Both the position numbers and the translations under genes were made by a program. This document shows, one piece after another, positions 27,101 through 37,790 of a stretch of DNA of 64,000 nt. This DNA is from Corydoras sp. C115 (Eukaryota; Chordata; Actinopteri; Siluriformes; Callichthyidae). The notes under the pieces are model-generated. The model ran no database searches. It was not told the DNA's origin and worked only from the letters and a program-made list of their open reading frames with translations. The stretch is from NCBI GenBank assembly GCA_019802505.1, contig JAFMOC010000043.1:1144501-1208500 (forward strand), read 5' to 3'. The first letter of the stretch is position 1. The number at the start of each line of letters is the position of its first letter.

Positions 27101-29654
27101 ACCCCTGCTGGATAGACCCATGCCTATGGTTGGTATCTAATGGTTTCTAACAAAGCAAATGTTAGTTGTAGAAGAGACAGTCTAAATTTATTCTTCAAAG
27201 CAGACACAGATACGTAACTCTGTGTTTATATGCTAGCAGCGTTTTAACAAAACAATAACAGGAAAAGACTACACACAGTCTTTATAAAAAAAAAAAAACA
27301 TTGGAAATAACCACTTTACCACCCTCGCTATATACATTTTAATACATGTTAACCTTAGAGCATTGAAGTGATGTAATTGGACAAGGACATGACGTGAAGA
27401 CTTAAAGATTCAAGGCTGCTAGGGTCAGGAAAAATGTCAATTGTGAATGAATGAATCCTAATGATGGCCATTGCTTTACAATAAAAGGCTTTCACAGAAA
27501 AATCATTTAGTCTGTCTGATGAGAAAGTAATTGCATGGTGAGGAATGCTTCTGACATGCTTTTCCCAAACACCACATATGTGACTGTGTATCAATCATTA
27601 ATAAAGAAAACAGATTGTCTTACAGCAAGGAACGTAGCTAATCACAGAGTTTCTGATTTTAGTTCCTGAGCTGTAAGCAGTTCAACTGGATGTAGTTCTC
27701 CTCTCATTTGTAGATTCCAGCCATACTGTTTCTACAGACACTTGACTGTATCCCTTTGAACTTTTAGTACTTGCATCAGAAAAAATGTTTAAGGCTAATA
27801 AAACCACTAATGCAGATTTAACTATAAATAAATTGGCATTACACACAAAAAGTACAACATGTATAAGACAATTCAACAAAATATAAACTAAATTAAACTA
27901 GAAAGTTTTTACATCAAATATCCTTTTAAATCCAGAACAACTGTCTACTCCAGTGATTTCTGGCTACTGATGTAAGAGAATGAGTCTTTTGCCTTCCTTT
28001 TTAGCTGAAGTGAAAAAGAAGTGTGGTTTATTGCAAGTGCCATGACTGATTATACAGAAAGAGCTGAACACACTTTGGGTTTTTTGCATCGTGAACAATG
28101 CAAAACCTTTTTATGTAATACGATCAGTCTAAACTGAAGCTTTCATGCTATCATAATATATATTTTATAATATTCTTTACACCAAACCGTCTTTATGTTC
28201 CACAGTTTATGTTCCTTACGTTTAGACTTAATTTAAAACTTAATTTCAAAGGGCATGTCCTTTGAATGTTGTACTGTTTAATGAAATAAAACAAAAAATG
28301 AAATGATGTAAAACAAAAAAAAGTTATTGAAACTCGTATATTGAGTTCAGAATTTTTTTAAAATAATTATTAAATGCCCGAAGAAAGCAGTTAAACTGAA
28401 CTGAACCCATGCAATTAAAAAAAAAAAAAAACACTATGCATGATCTGTCTCACTGATGCCCCAAAGGCACACTACAAGCACACTATCCAAACTACAAGTT
28501 CATGAACTATATACATTAGCAGTAATGTTGACCATAACAAAATCACTACAACATAGTAAATTAACTACTACTAACATAGAAACATTGTTATAGTATTTAT
28601 GCAGTTTTTTTTTTCTTTAAATGAAAGCCGTTACTATAAACCTCTGGATTTCAAAGCAATAATCAAAAATCAAATCTTTTAAAATCAAAACTCAAAAATC
28701 AAAGACGTAGTAATATTATTATTTTATCTTTCTTGTTTTACTGTTTGTCACTGTTATGTTATATTTTGTTATTATTATTATGTTATTTACTGTATAAATA
28801 CCTAAGTAATTATAAAAAAAATCTATACTCTATGCAAAATACAAACTGTAGAATAGCAAGGACAGAAAACACTATCACACTGTCACACTCCATTATTTCA
28901 GTTCTTGTACTCAGCACTGCTTTATCCCTCCTAGCACAGAAAGTAAATGAGTTTCTGTAGGTGCAGTTGTCAGGACACGGTGTCGAATCTCTTGTGAGTC
29001 TGCAGCTGTGATATTCTGCTGCTAAAAAGAAACCTAAAGACGTTCAGTCTCATGAAATACAGCTGTTCTCACGCCCACACAAATTATTTTCAATTAGAGT
29101 TGAGTATCTATATAAGATTTGACCAAAGAGCTGACCAATCATAAAATCATGTTTTCCTTTAAGAAATGTGTTAACAGATGTTTAAATTTAAGGATAAAAA
29201 TGTGTTTTTGTAAAATCAACAAAATATTTTTTAATATCCTTATATCATTGTACATGATTCTCCACAAAAATCAGCCATTGTTTCCATCTACTGCCTCAAC
29301 TACTATTAAAATCGTTTTAAAATAACGGTTGCCACAACTATATAAAAACTATGTACCTCTAGAACAGTAATGATGAATCTGTGCTTCAGCTTCTGAGATT
29401 TAGTTTTAGTATTTTCTTATAATCCTTTCATTAATACTGTCATACTTGCAAAATTTTTGGAAATACTAATTGCTAGCAATAAATTTATTTGCTTCCTCAA
29501 TTTTGTCTGTGGGTGTTTACATGTATGTATTTAATGTAGCACTTAATCTAATGTTTTTTATTGCTGCAATATTTCTGAAACACTGCTCTTCTTAGATTTA
29601 AAGCTCATTTACTGTAATGGTTTTGTTTTACATCAATAATTCACAGTGGCAGCT
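24155..29654. other. Long stretch of unique noncoding sequence
   Basis: About 5.5 kb with homopolymer runs (T near 26922-26939, A near 28420) but no recognisable gene, SINE or transposon. No minus- or plus-strand frame here has a recognised domain. Confidence 0.5.
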
Positions 29655-29730
29655 TGGCATTGCCGGGGTTTGAACTTACAACCTTGAGATCTGCAATCCA
29701 GAGATGTAACAGCTAAACTGCCATTGGAAC
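29655..29730 (-). mobile_element. Old tRNA-derived SINE head remnant
   Basis: On the minus strand the segment reads TGGCAGTTTAGCTGTTACAT (A-box-like) and then AAGGTTGTAAGTTCAAACCCCGG-like sequence (B box GTTCAAACC). No core or tail follows, so it is an isolated and diverged head or a tRNA-like relic. Confidence 0.5.
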
Positions 29731-30930
29731 TGGGCTTATTTCACAGGTGTCCTTAAAAGATTAAACCATTTTACTTATGTTAATTTATATATTAAGTCTC
29801 CATCAATGTTATGGCTGGAAAGCTTGGACTTCTAAACCAATCTTTTAAAGTCTAACCGTTCGATACCACTGTTCTCTGGTCAATTTAGAATCACCACCAG
29901 ACTTCTATACTTGTTCCAGTCTGCTATTTATAGTTGTCAGTGTGGTCCACACAGTAAGTGCTAGTCCTATAGACAGCATTGCCAGTAAAGATATGATTTA
30001 AATAATATCTTAAAAAATGCCAAGTAGGGTCCCAGTAGTAGAGTTAATTAGACAATAAATTTTAACCATCCTGCTAGAATATATTCTTTCTACATACAAA
30101 GAGACCATGTGCATGAATTTCCTTTTTTTCCCTATTAACCTGTATTTAATAAATAAAAATGCCATCCTATGTTCAAAAGTTTACTGCCCATATATTTGTG
30201 TAAAAATAAAAAAGAAAGACAATGATCATCGATTTTCAACAATATAGGACTTCTGGGCACTTCCCCCCCATTCCTCCCATGTAAGAATTACAGAGCAATA
30301 TATTATAAAATAAATTAGGCATTGCAGGTAAGGCTTCGCAGAAAGGGTGCTATATTATGGTGTTTATGTGGCACCCATTTCCAGGCCAGGCTAACAGCAA
30401 GACAGACTTGACCAATAAAGCAGGTGCTCGTACATGCTGAAGGCGTTTATGGGAATAAAAACAACACACTTTAAATCATGGTCCAGATATAATCTAACAC
30501 GTCGTTTCTGCTAGCTGCATTAATTACACAAATCAAAGAAACAGATCTGAGGAATTTCAGAGACTTGCTAAAGCAGCTAGATATAACATTCTTGCCAAGA
30601 TTATTACAAAGAAATAATAAAAAAGTGCTTCATTGATTTGCAATTATGAGATCTAGAGAAGGACTATTGACTGTATTTTATTTCGAACAGATTCACATGT
30701 TCTGTAGAAGGTTCTCCGCACAAGTACATAACTATTCTCTTTATATTATTTTGCCAAGAAAAAAAAATTGCAGCTATGAATGAATCCAAAAGTTAATTGA
30801 CGTTTAGTTTACCTTCAGCTGTCTCTCAGCTTCCTTAGTGTTATTTAAAGCAAGCAGTATAGAGCAGTCTGCTCTGTGAGTCACCTTACCCACTGTTTTT
30901 GTGCTGGGACTCATGTTATTTGTTTTCCTA
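29731..30930. other. Unique noncoding sequence
   Basis: No gene or young repeat recognised. Confidence 0.5.
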
Positions 30931-30997
30931 CCTGCAGGCTCTGCTATCAATCAATAGCAGAGGGGCAAAAATAATAATGTAGGTATTATTATTAGTT
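30931..30997 (+). repeat. 67-bp direct duplication, copy A (presumed source)
   Basis: Begins CCTGCAGGCTCTGCTATC and ends TATTATTATTAGTT. Identical, as far as I can read, to 31333-31399. It includes a short inverted repeat (CTGCTATC AATC AATAGCAG). This copy is taken as the source because its sequence continues smoothly on both sides, whereas the other lies inside an inserted low-complexity block. Confidence 0.93.
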
Positions 30998-31164
30998 ATC
31001 AGTGTGACAGATGAGTGAATAGACTCCTCAGAAAAAGAGACTGTCTGATAAAGGGTCAGGACAGGCATGAGCTACCAAAATTAGTTTTGGAATGTGCAAA
31101 GAACAATCAAATTTAGAGAAAATTAAATGTAAATTGCCAATGTGGTGAATATTTCATATAGGTT

Positions 31165-31266
31165 TTAGAGGACATGTAGATGTCACACAGAAAGTACACC
31201 CCAATCAAAAACCAAACCCAGGATCTTCTTGTTGTGAAGTAGTATTGCTAACCCCTGTGCCACCTA
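31165..31266 (-). mobile_element. Old SINE head remnant
   Basis: The reverse complement reads AGGTGGCACAGGGGTTAGCA and then CAACAAGAAGATCCTGGGTTTGG, matching the typical head of older fish SINEs (GGTGGC..AG.GGTTAGCA, CAAGAAGGTCCTGGGTTCG). Diverged, with no tail or duplication recognised. Confidence 0.6.
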
Positions 31267-31332
31267 AGAAATGAATTATGGTTAGAAATGAAAAAATATG
31301 AATTAACAAATTGTTCATAAATTGTTCATAAA

Positions 31333-31399
31333 CCTGCAGGCTCTGCTATCAATCAATAGCAGAGGGGCAAAAATAATAATGTAGGTATTATTATTAGTT
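31333..31399 (+). repeat. 67-bp direct duplication, copy B
   Basis: Second copy of 30931-30997. It is preceded by a small tandem repeat of ATTGTTCATAA (31310-31331) and followed by a TTA/TTTA-rich tract. It sits in a 190-bp block (31321-31510) that is absent from the inverted copy of this locus at 34529-34604, so it is probably a later insertion. Confidence 0.9.
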
Positions 31400-31510
31400 T
31401 ATTATTTTATCTTATTTATTTATTTTTCATTTATCTTTATTAGTTATTAGTTATTAGTTTATTAGTTTATTAGTTTATTATCTTTATTTTATTAGTTTAT
31501 TATTATTATT
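31400..31510. repeat. Low-complexity TTATTAGTTTATTA tract
   Basis: Made almost only of TTAT, TAGTTTAT and CTTTATTT units, seemingly expanded from the end of copy B of the 67-bp duplication (which ends TATTATTATTAGTT). Confidence 0.85.
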
Positions 31511-31515
31511 ATAAA

Positions 31516-31883
31516 TAGTTTGAACATTCATTCATTATCTTCCGCTTTATCCTCTATTAGGGTCGCGGTTGGGTTCCCCATGCCCATCCAGGGGAGAACG
31601 TCTTGGGCGCTGGGCAGATAGACCCAGGACAGGGTGCCAATCCATCGCTGGGCACACACTCACTCACACAGACACACTCTATATGGGGCAATTTGGAGAA
31701 TTCAATTGACTTGATCCATGTTTTTGGACTGTGGGAGGAAACCGGAGAACCCGGAGGAAACCCACGCAGACACGGGGAGAACATGGAAACTCCACCCAGA
31801 TGGGGATTCAAACCGGGAACCCCTAGTGCTGAGAGGCGAACATGCTAAACCACTAAGCCACCGTGCCGCCCTAGTTTGAACAT
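31516..31883 (-). mobile_element. Full-length young SINE with TSD
   Basis: The body at 31528-31871 is antisense and complete from the tRNA-like head (GGGCGGCACGGTGGCTTAGTGG in sense, B-box-region GGTTTGAATCC) to the (TGAA)n tail. Exact 12-bp duplication TAGTTTGAACAT at 31516-31527 and 31872-31883. It has an intermediate subfamily state (GATAGACCC with AATTTGGAGAATTC). Its 3' flank has been copied to 34529-34604. Confidence 0.95.
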
Positions 31884-33710
31884 ATTAATCAATACAGTAG
31901 CTAGAATGTTATGCCACTGCTTGGTTTTTAAACCCATAAGAATGATATTTCTGAATAAATAAGAAGATACAATATACAATGTATGTGTTAGGTATATTCT
32001 ACATTAAATAATTTATTTTATGTTTTATTTTGTGAGAATATCCAGTGTTTTATATCTGATAATGACAAAACTATGTGGACTATGTTCACTTATGTAAATG
32101 TAGCATAAAATAGGACCATCAACAGAGAAACATTTGTATATAGTATGGATAAAGGACAGACTAGCAAAATTCATTCTGTAATATTCATTCAAGCACACAC
32201 TAAACGAGGTTTATAAATCACACTGAAATACTTTAGATTAGTTGATGCTTTAGATGACATGCAGAAATTCATTTCTTCAAACTGTAATAGATGTGTGTAT
32301 GTTAAATTGACAGTAAATCAATCTTAGAACGTTGGAGACTTTTCTAGCATCTATTATAAGAAGAACCTAGAGATAACAAAGCACTAAAAATAACTGCAAA
32401 TAATTATATTAGTGATAAATAACACCAAGCATTTGTCAAATTACGCATTAGAGGAACTTATTTTAGGAACTTTACAATGAGACAAAACATACAGTTTGGC
32501 TCAAATTGTAAGGTGCATATGATTGCCTCCGCCAACAAGGTAGTTTCGTCATGTAGTTATACTGACAGACGGAGATAAACTCTGGCACTGAATTAAGGTT
32601 GTGTTCATCTCTAACTGTTTTTGGTCACTAACACACAGTTTAATATAGCTCTTAAATTAGTCATCATTCTTTACTCCTCTTAGAAACAAATGCTAGCAGC
32701 TGGAGCAGTCAGATTTAAACTTCTCAGTTCATTCCAGCTCGAGCTCTGGGAATTCAGCCAGTCATACCATTCATAACGTACAGAAGCTGAGTGAAATTAA
32801 GGTCTTTAAGCTGACTGAGACTTTGGCATAGCTTGTCATTTACTAAAACACAATGGGCTTTGAAACTACAAATATATTTTAATGTACCAAAAGCTGATCC
32901 ACAAACTTAATAAAAGATAAAAAAAAAGTTGTTTTAAAGAATGGGAAATATAAAAGCTCCTGCAGATTGTAAACTTTGTTTTTTTTTTCAAAAATGGAAA
33001 GAATGAAAAAATGATAGTATTCAAAAGGGTTGTCCTAAATTTAGCATGAAACTGTATAAGACAAGGGGGAAAGGAAAGTTTTGAAGTGGCACTGCATCCC
33101 AACTTTTACTCCTATTAATTGTTTTCAATTTGATTACAAAGAGTCCTTCTTAAAGGTTCATTGTATTTGGAGCCATTAATGCATTACTGCATGAAATATG
33201 AAGTAATAAGGTTTTCATTCATTTAAAAAAACATGCCAAGTTTATTTAGACTTAGACATTAAAGACTTGCACTATATGAAAAACAACAAGCCCTGTAACA
33301 TAGGCCCTCGCCTGATTATTCTCTTCTAATTACCTTCCCCACTGCTGGAAATCACTATCAGCCTGTTCAGTTGAGAGGAATGTGCTAATTACACTCAGGT
33401 TGAGCCACAATATGAGGGCACGCTCCAAAGGTGGAACAAGAGGCACCACATGGAGTGCTAGCTTCAGAAGATATAGGCTAACAAGATCTGTCACAGCTGT
33501 CAGTAGCTGGTGTTTTGGATACACCTGCTGTCTGAGTCAGGCTCTGAATGTGCCATTATGCAAATCAGAGCAACAAATACGTGCAAGTATATAAAGGTGA
33601 ATCAATTGCTTTAACATGTGTTTTCTGTTTGTATTCCAACAGAATATACAAAGGACGTGCAGCAATTTTGGATACTCCAGCTTATACAACATAGTTTGTT
33701 TGTTTGTTTG
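31884..33710. other. Unique noncoding sequence, with a high-complexity block at 33300-33600
   Basis: No gene supported. The block 33300-33600 is less AT-rich and more complex than the rest and contains the octamer ATGCAAAT (33558-33565, in CATTATGCAAAT) and several TAATTA/TAATTAC words. It looks like a conserved noncoding or enhancer-type sequence, but conservation cannot be seen from one genome. Confidence 0.4.
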
Positions 33711-33739
33711 AATTAAATAATATATTTGACAAAATTTGA

Positions 33740-34118
33740 CCCTTTTAAATTCATTCATTCATTCATTCATTCATTCATTATCTTTATTCTATATTAGGGT
33801 CGTAGGGGGGTTCCCCATGCCCATCCAGGGGAGAACGTTTCGGGCGCTGGGCAGATACACCCATAACAGGGCGCCAAACTATCGCTGGGCACACACTCAC
33901 TCACACAGACACACTCTATATGGGGCAATTTGGAGAACTCAATTGACTTGATCCATGTTTTTGGACTGTGGGAGGAAACCGGAGAACATGGAGGAGACCC
34001 ATGCGGACACGGGGAGAACATGGAAACTCCACCCAGATGGGGATTCGAACCGGGAATCCCTAGTGCTGAGAGGCGAACATGCAACCACTAAGCCACTGTG
34101 CCGCCCCCCTTTTAAATT
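33740..34118 (-). mobile_element. Full-length young SINE with TSD (left arm of an inverted pair)
   Basis: The body at 33752-34106 is antisense and complete, with tail (ATTC)n. Exact 12-bp duplication CCCTTTTAAATT at 33740-33751 and 34107-34118. Subfamily state GATACACCC with AATTTGGAGAACTC. Private changes include CTTTATTCTATATTAGG and CACCCATAACAGG. Its 3' flank (33711-33751) reappears inverted at 34464-34504. Confidence 0.95.
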
Positions 34119-34463
34119 AAAATTTATATTTTTGTTTATTTGATGGGAGGCACTAGGGATTCTCGGTTCGAATCCCAATCTGGGTGGAGTTTCCATGTTC
34201 TCCCCGTGTCCACATGAGTTTCCTCCGGGTTCTCCGGTTTCCTCCCACAGTCCAAAAACATGGATCAAGTCAAATGAGTTCTCCAAAATTGCCCCCTATA
34301 GAGTGTGTCTGTGTGAGTGAGTGTGTGCCCAGCGATAGATTGGCACCCTGTCCTGGGTGTATCTGCCCAGCGCCCGAAACGTTCTCCCGTGGATGGGTAT
34401 GGGGAACCCCACCGCGACCCTAATAGGGGATAAAGCGGAAGATAATGAATGAACGAATGAAAA

Positions 34464-34504
34464 AATTTAAAAGGGTCAAATTTTGTCAAATATATTATTT
34501 AATT
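34464..34504 (-). repeat. Inverted copy of the flank of the SINE at 33752
   Basis: A 41-bp reverse complement of 33711-33751 with no mismatch that I can find (contains AAAGGGTCAAATTTTGTC). It ends at 34504; the next bases GGCGGG belong to a SINE 3' end and do not continue the donor (CAAACAAAC). Confidence 0.93.
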
Positions 34505-34528
34505 CGGCGGGAGATAATGAATGAATGA

Positions 34529-34604
34529 ATGTTCAAACTATTTATGAATCTTTTATGAACAATTTGTTCATTCATATTTTTTCATTTCTAACCATAATTC
34601 ATTT
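34529..34604 (-). repeat. Inverted copy of the flank of the SINE at 31528
   Basis: 34529-34545 is the reverse complement of 31511-31527 (17/17). 34553-34604 is the reverse complement of 31269-31320 (51 of 52). Seven bases (GAATCTT) join them where the donor now has 190 bp. The copy therefore records the donor locus before that 190-bp block existed, or has lost it. Confidence 0.92.
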
Positions 34605-34666
34605 CGCGACCCTAATAGAGGATAAAAGCGGAAGAAAATGAATGAATGAATGAATGTTTATTTGAT

Positions 34667-36787
34667 ATTTATATCCTGTTTAGCTATTTATTACTCAAAC
34701 TTCTCTATTATGTACCATTGAAACATTGGGGATGGAGGCAGGCAGTTCTTGGATAACCTGAAACAGTGGGATGTCCTCTAACTGTCAGTGGTAAGATTTC
34801 TGAACCACAACCCTAATCTTTGTTCAGACCAGTAAATAGACCTATATACTGCCTTTTTTTTGAGAATGTAATAGCTAAGTATAGACTCAGCAAGTCCCAA
34901 CTTAAGCTGCTAACATTAAACCAACTGTAAACAGAGCATTTCCGATTTCAAATGTTCTTTGTAAAATTTATTATTGAATAAATAAGTTACCTAATTAGTT
35001 TTCTAGTTGTCCCCAGCTTGCTTTATGCATCTGGTGTTTGCATAAGGTTTTGGCCTATTTGTAACAATTCCAGTGGTAACCAACACACTTCTAAAACCAA
35101 GCAATAGCAAATTTGGATATTTCCAAGCCTAACAGTGATTTTAACTGAGTATTCTCCTCTTAATTAAGCCCACCGCTCTAATTTGCAAACTCATTTCTAA
35201 AAGGACCTCAACAGTGCACAGTGCAGCTGAGCCATTACAGCAGCTAAAGACGCAGTACACTAAATAGCACCCAGGGCAATGAATGCCAAGAATATGAACT
35301 GCAATTCTTGTGTTGTTTTTTTTAAGCTATTTCCAATGCATTCATGAAATTGAAACTACCAGGCAATGTGGTAGCAAAGTAGTTTATATTCAATCAAAGT
35401 GATCCAAATCTGGGTTGAAAGACATTAAAAACACCATCTCCGTTGCTGACTATTATTTCATAACCCATGGCAATTGCTGTACAGTCCCAAACAACATAGT
35501 GTAAAATTATGTAAGTAAGTGAAAGTCAATAATAATTTACAGACATAATAAATCACACAGAAAAAAAAAAGATTTATATTTATGTCTCTGTGTTAAAAAA
35601 AAAAGATGTTAGATTAAGTCTGATAATCCAGGTTAGTGTTCCCATTGGCAAAAAAAAAGTCTCTCAGGATCATATTAAGTATTGATGCTGTTTTTAAAAT
35701 TTATGTAGTTCATGTGAGTGTAACCCAAACTGTTAATGGTAATTTGTTAAACACTTCCTCACATGGAGAAATCTGGGTAGAATTTCTCCCTAGGGATTCA
35801 GCCTGTGGCTGTGCCCATTTAAAACTACACTGACACTTCTTCACAATATACACTCTCATTACAACTTAACTACCTTATTAAAGTTCAGAACTGAGAACCT
35901 GTACATTACATCAAAGATGTTCTATTAAGTCGGGATATCTTATCTTAGTTGTAGAGGTCATTAGACTGCTGAACAAAATACATGTTAAACACAGAGGCTC
36001 AGCATAAAACAAGATTTTCCTCATAGCTCTAATTTAGTTAATTAGCAAAAACTTTTTCTTTTTAATGAGAAAGTGGGCTCTACCATATTCCAACCATATG
36101 AATAGACCGATAAAAGTACACTATTATAGTTAATTGGAACTAACATTAAAAAGAAAATAGTAACATTGAACTAAAATATATATTTGAATGAATACAATGG
36201 TAATTTTTTTGTAGGTGTTGTAATTGTGTTGTTCTGGCTGAAGAAGATCTTAAAACAACAGAAGTTTCATAAACATTTTCACAATGACAAGGTTTGTCAA
36301 GAATGCTTGAAAATATTATTAAATAAAAGTGTCATATCTATTTATAAAATGTATTGAATTACATACTAACTGAATACATCAAATCTTCTAAAATATCAAA
36401 GCAATTTATCAGTAATTGATCTGCAGTAACAAGTTGAAATCACCTGCAGGATGCACTTCATTATCGAAATATGTTTTAATTGTACAGCCATTTTAACAAT
36501 GGATATTGTCATAGAGAAGTTTTACAAAGAACTCACACTAGACCTCAAATGGAACAAGCCAGAGGCAACAAATGAAAAAAGACTCCCTGAGATGCATAAG
36601 GATGTTACCTTGAAAGAATCCGGTTTCAAAGAGAGAATCTATTTTTCTGACATTTCTTAGAAACTGTACAGCACAAAACCATGACTTTACTTGAATTTAA
36701 AACAGAGTTAAAAATATTATCTACAGCATATTGTGAATAAAATAAGTATATATCATTTTTTTAATTAATTTATCAATTTTATATTAT
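34667..36787. other. Unique AT-rich noncoding sequence
   Basis: No gene supported. A 69-codon plus-strand frame ending at 36660 is followed by AATAAA near 36736 and preceded by an acceptor-like ATTGTACAG, but the product is not recognised and it is treated as unproven. Confidence 0.45.
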
Positions 36788-37177
36788 ATATCATTTAGAG
36801 GCGGCACGGTGGCTTAGTGGTTAGCACGTTCGCCTCTCAGCACTAGAGATTCCCGGTTCGAATCCCCATCTGGATGGAGTTTCCATGTTCTTCCCGTGTC
36901 TGCGTGGGTTTCCTCAGGGTTCTCCGGTTTCCTCCCACAGTCCAAAAACATGGATCAAGTCAACTGAGTTCTCCAAATTGCCCCATATAGAGTGTGTTTG
37001 CGTGTGTGTCTGTGTGAGTGAGTGTGTGCCCAGTGATGGATTGGTGCTCTGTCCTGGGTGTATCTGCCAAGCACCCGAAACGTTCTCCCCTGGATGGGCA
37101 TAGGGAACCCCACCGCAACCCTAATATAGGATAAAGCGGAAGATAATGAATGAATGAATGAATGAATATCATTTAGA
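36788..37177 (+). mobile_element. Full-length young SINE with TSD (best reference copy)
   Basis: The body at 36800-37165 is in sense orientation. It starts GGCGGCACGGTGGCTTAGTGG (A box at 36810-36820), B box GGTTCGAATCC at 36855-36865, V-SINE-like core at about 36908-36953, a GTGTGTGTCTGTGTGAG spacer, and a 3' domain with GATGGATTGG and GATAAAGCGGAAGATAATG, ending in (AATG)n. Exact 12-bp duplication ATATCATTTAGA at 36788-36799 and 37166-37177. The A and B boxes imply an internal RNA polymerase III promoter. Mobilisation would depend on a partner LINE. Confidence 0.96.
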
Positions 37178-37573
37178 ATTAATATATAACATAAATGATT
37201 TATAATAATAAATAAATTGTAATACTTTTAATGTAGTAAAAATACTGGTTCATTGCTATAGACATGTTTCTGTTGCACTATTGAAAAATTAACAGAATTG
37301 AATGCAATGCAGTACATCTTGTGTCAAATCATTGACTACTTTAGTAAATATCTTCATAATAAGCAGTATAATATGCAGCGGATTTTAAATTTGACGAATT
37401 TTGATGAATTGACCACTGAACCATATCCCTTACCATATTCCTGAAAGTTGTGAATTAATGTTCTGACAAAAAAAACATAAATTCAGAATAATCAGTTCAT
37501 ATATTTAAGATATTTTAAGTAATTCTCAAAATGACATCATGCATCACTTCTTTTAATCTGTAATCATACAGCT

Positions 37574-37790
37574 TGAAGGCCCTGGGTTTTGATTTCTGGG
37601 CAGATTGTCATGGTTCTTTCTGTGTGCAATCTGTTCTCCGAATGAGCTCTAATTACCTCCTACAGTCAAATAACAACGCAAGTCATGTGACTTGAAGCTA
37701 CTAATCTTCCCTTAGATGTGAATGTGTTTGTACATTTCTCTATGATGAACTGGTAAACTGGTTCAGAGTGTTTTCTTGTTAATGGCCAAT
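37574..37790 (+). mobile_element. Ancient SINE remnant
   Basis: GGCCCTGGGTTTTGATTTC (B-box-like) is followed by TTCTTTCTGTGTGCAATCTG, TCTCCGAATGAGCTC, CCTCCTACAGTCAAA and later GATGTGAATGTG. This keeps the order head, core (CCTCCCACAGTCCAAA), spacer of fish V-SINE-like elements, but strongly diverged and without a duplication. Confidence 0.6.

Larger units (their letters stand above)
34133..34666 (+). mobile_element. Composite SINE carrying inverted flanks of two neighbouring SINEs
   Basis: Target duplication TGTTTATTTGAT at 34133-34144 and 34655-34666 brackets one insertion. 34145-34463 is a slightly 5'-truncated SINE in sense orientation (starts at GGGAGGCACTAGGGATTC, before the B box GGTTCGAATCC) with a first (ATGA)n tail. 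Then follow 34464-34504 (inverted copy of 33711-33751), 34505-34528 (a second SINE 3' end, GGCGGGAGATAATGAATGA), 34529-34604 (inverted copy of 31511-31527 joined to 31269-31320) and 34605-34654 (a third SINE 3' end from CGCGACCCTAATAGAGG to the tail). Three SINE 3' ends therefore lie in series, the first two each followed by the unique flank of a different neighbour. Confidence 0.9.

Noticed and set aside
33736..34489. Overlapping frames with a recurrent peptide (SHSPKTWIKSIEFSKLPHIE) seen at six or more places
   Set aside because: They translate the SINE core and spacer. The recurrence reflects SINE copies, not a protein family.
36800..36870. tRNA-like sequence with A and B boxes
   Set aside because: It is continuous with the SINE core and tail and repeated in all full-length copies. 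It is a SINE head and not a functional tRNA gene.
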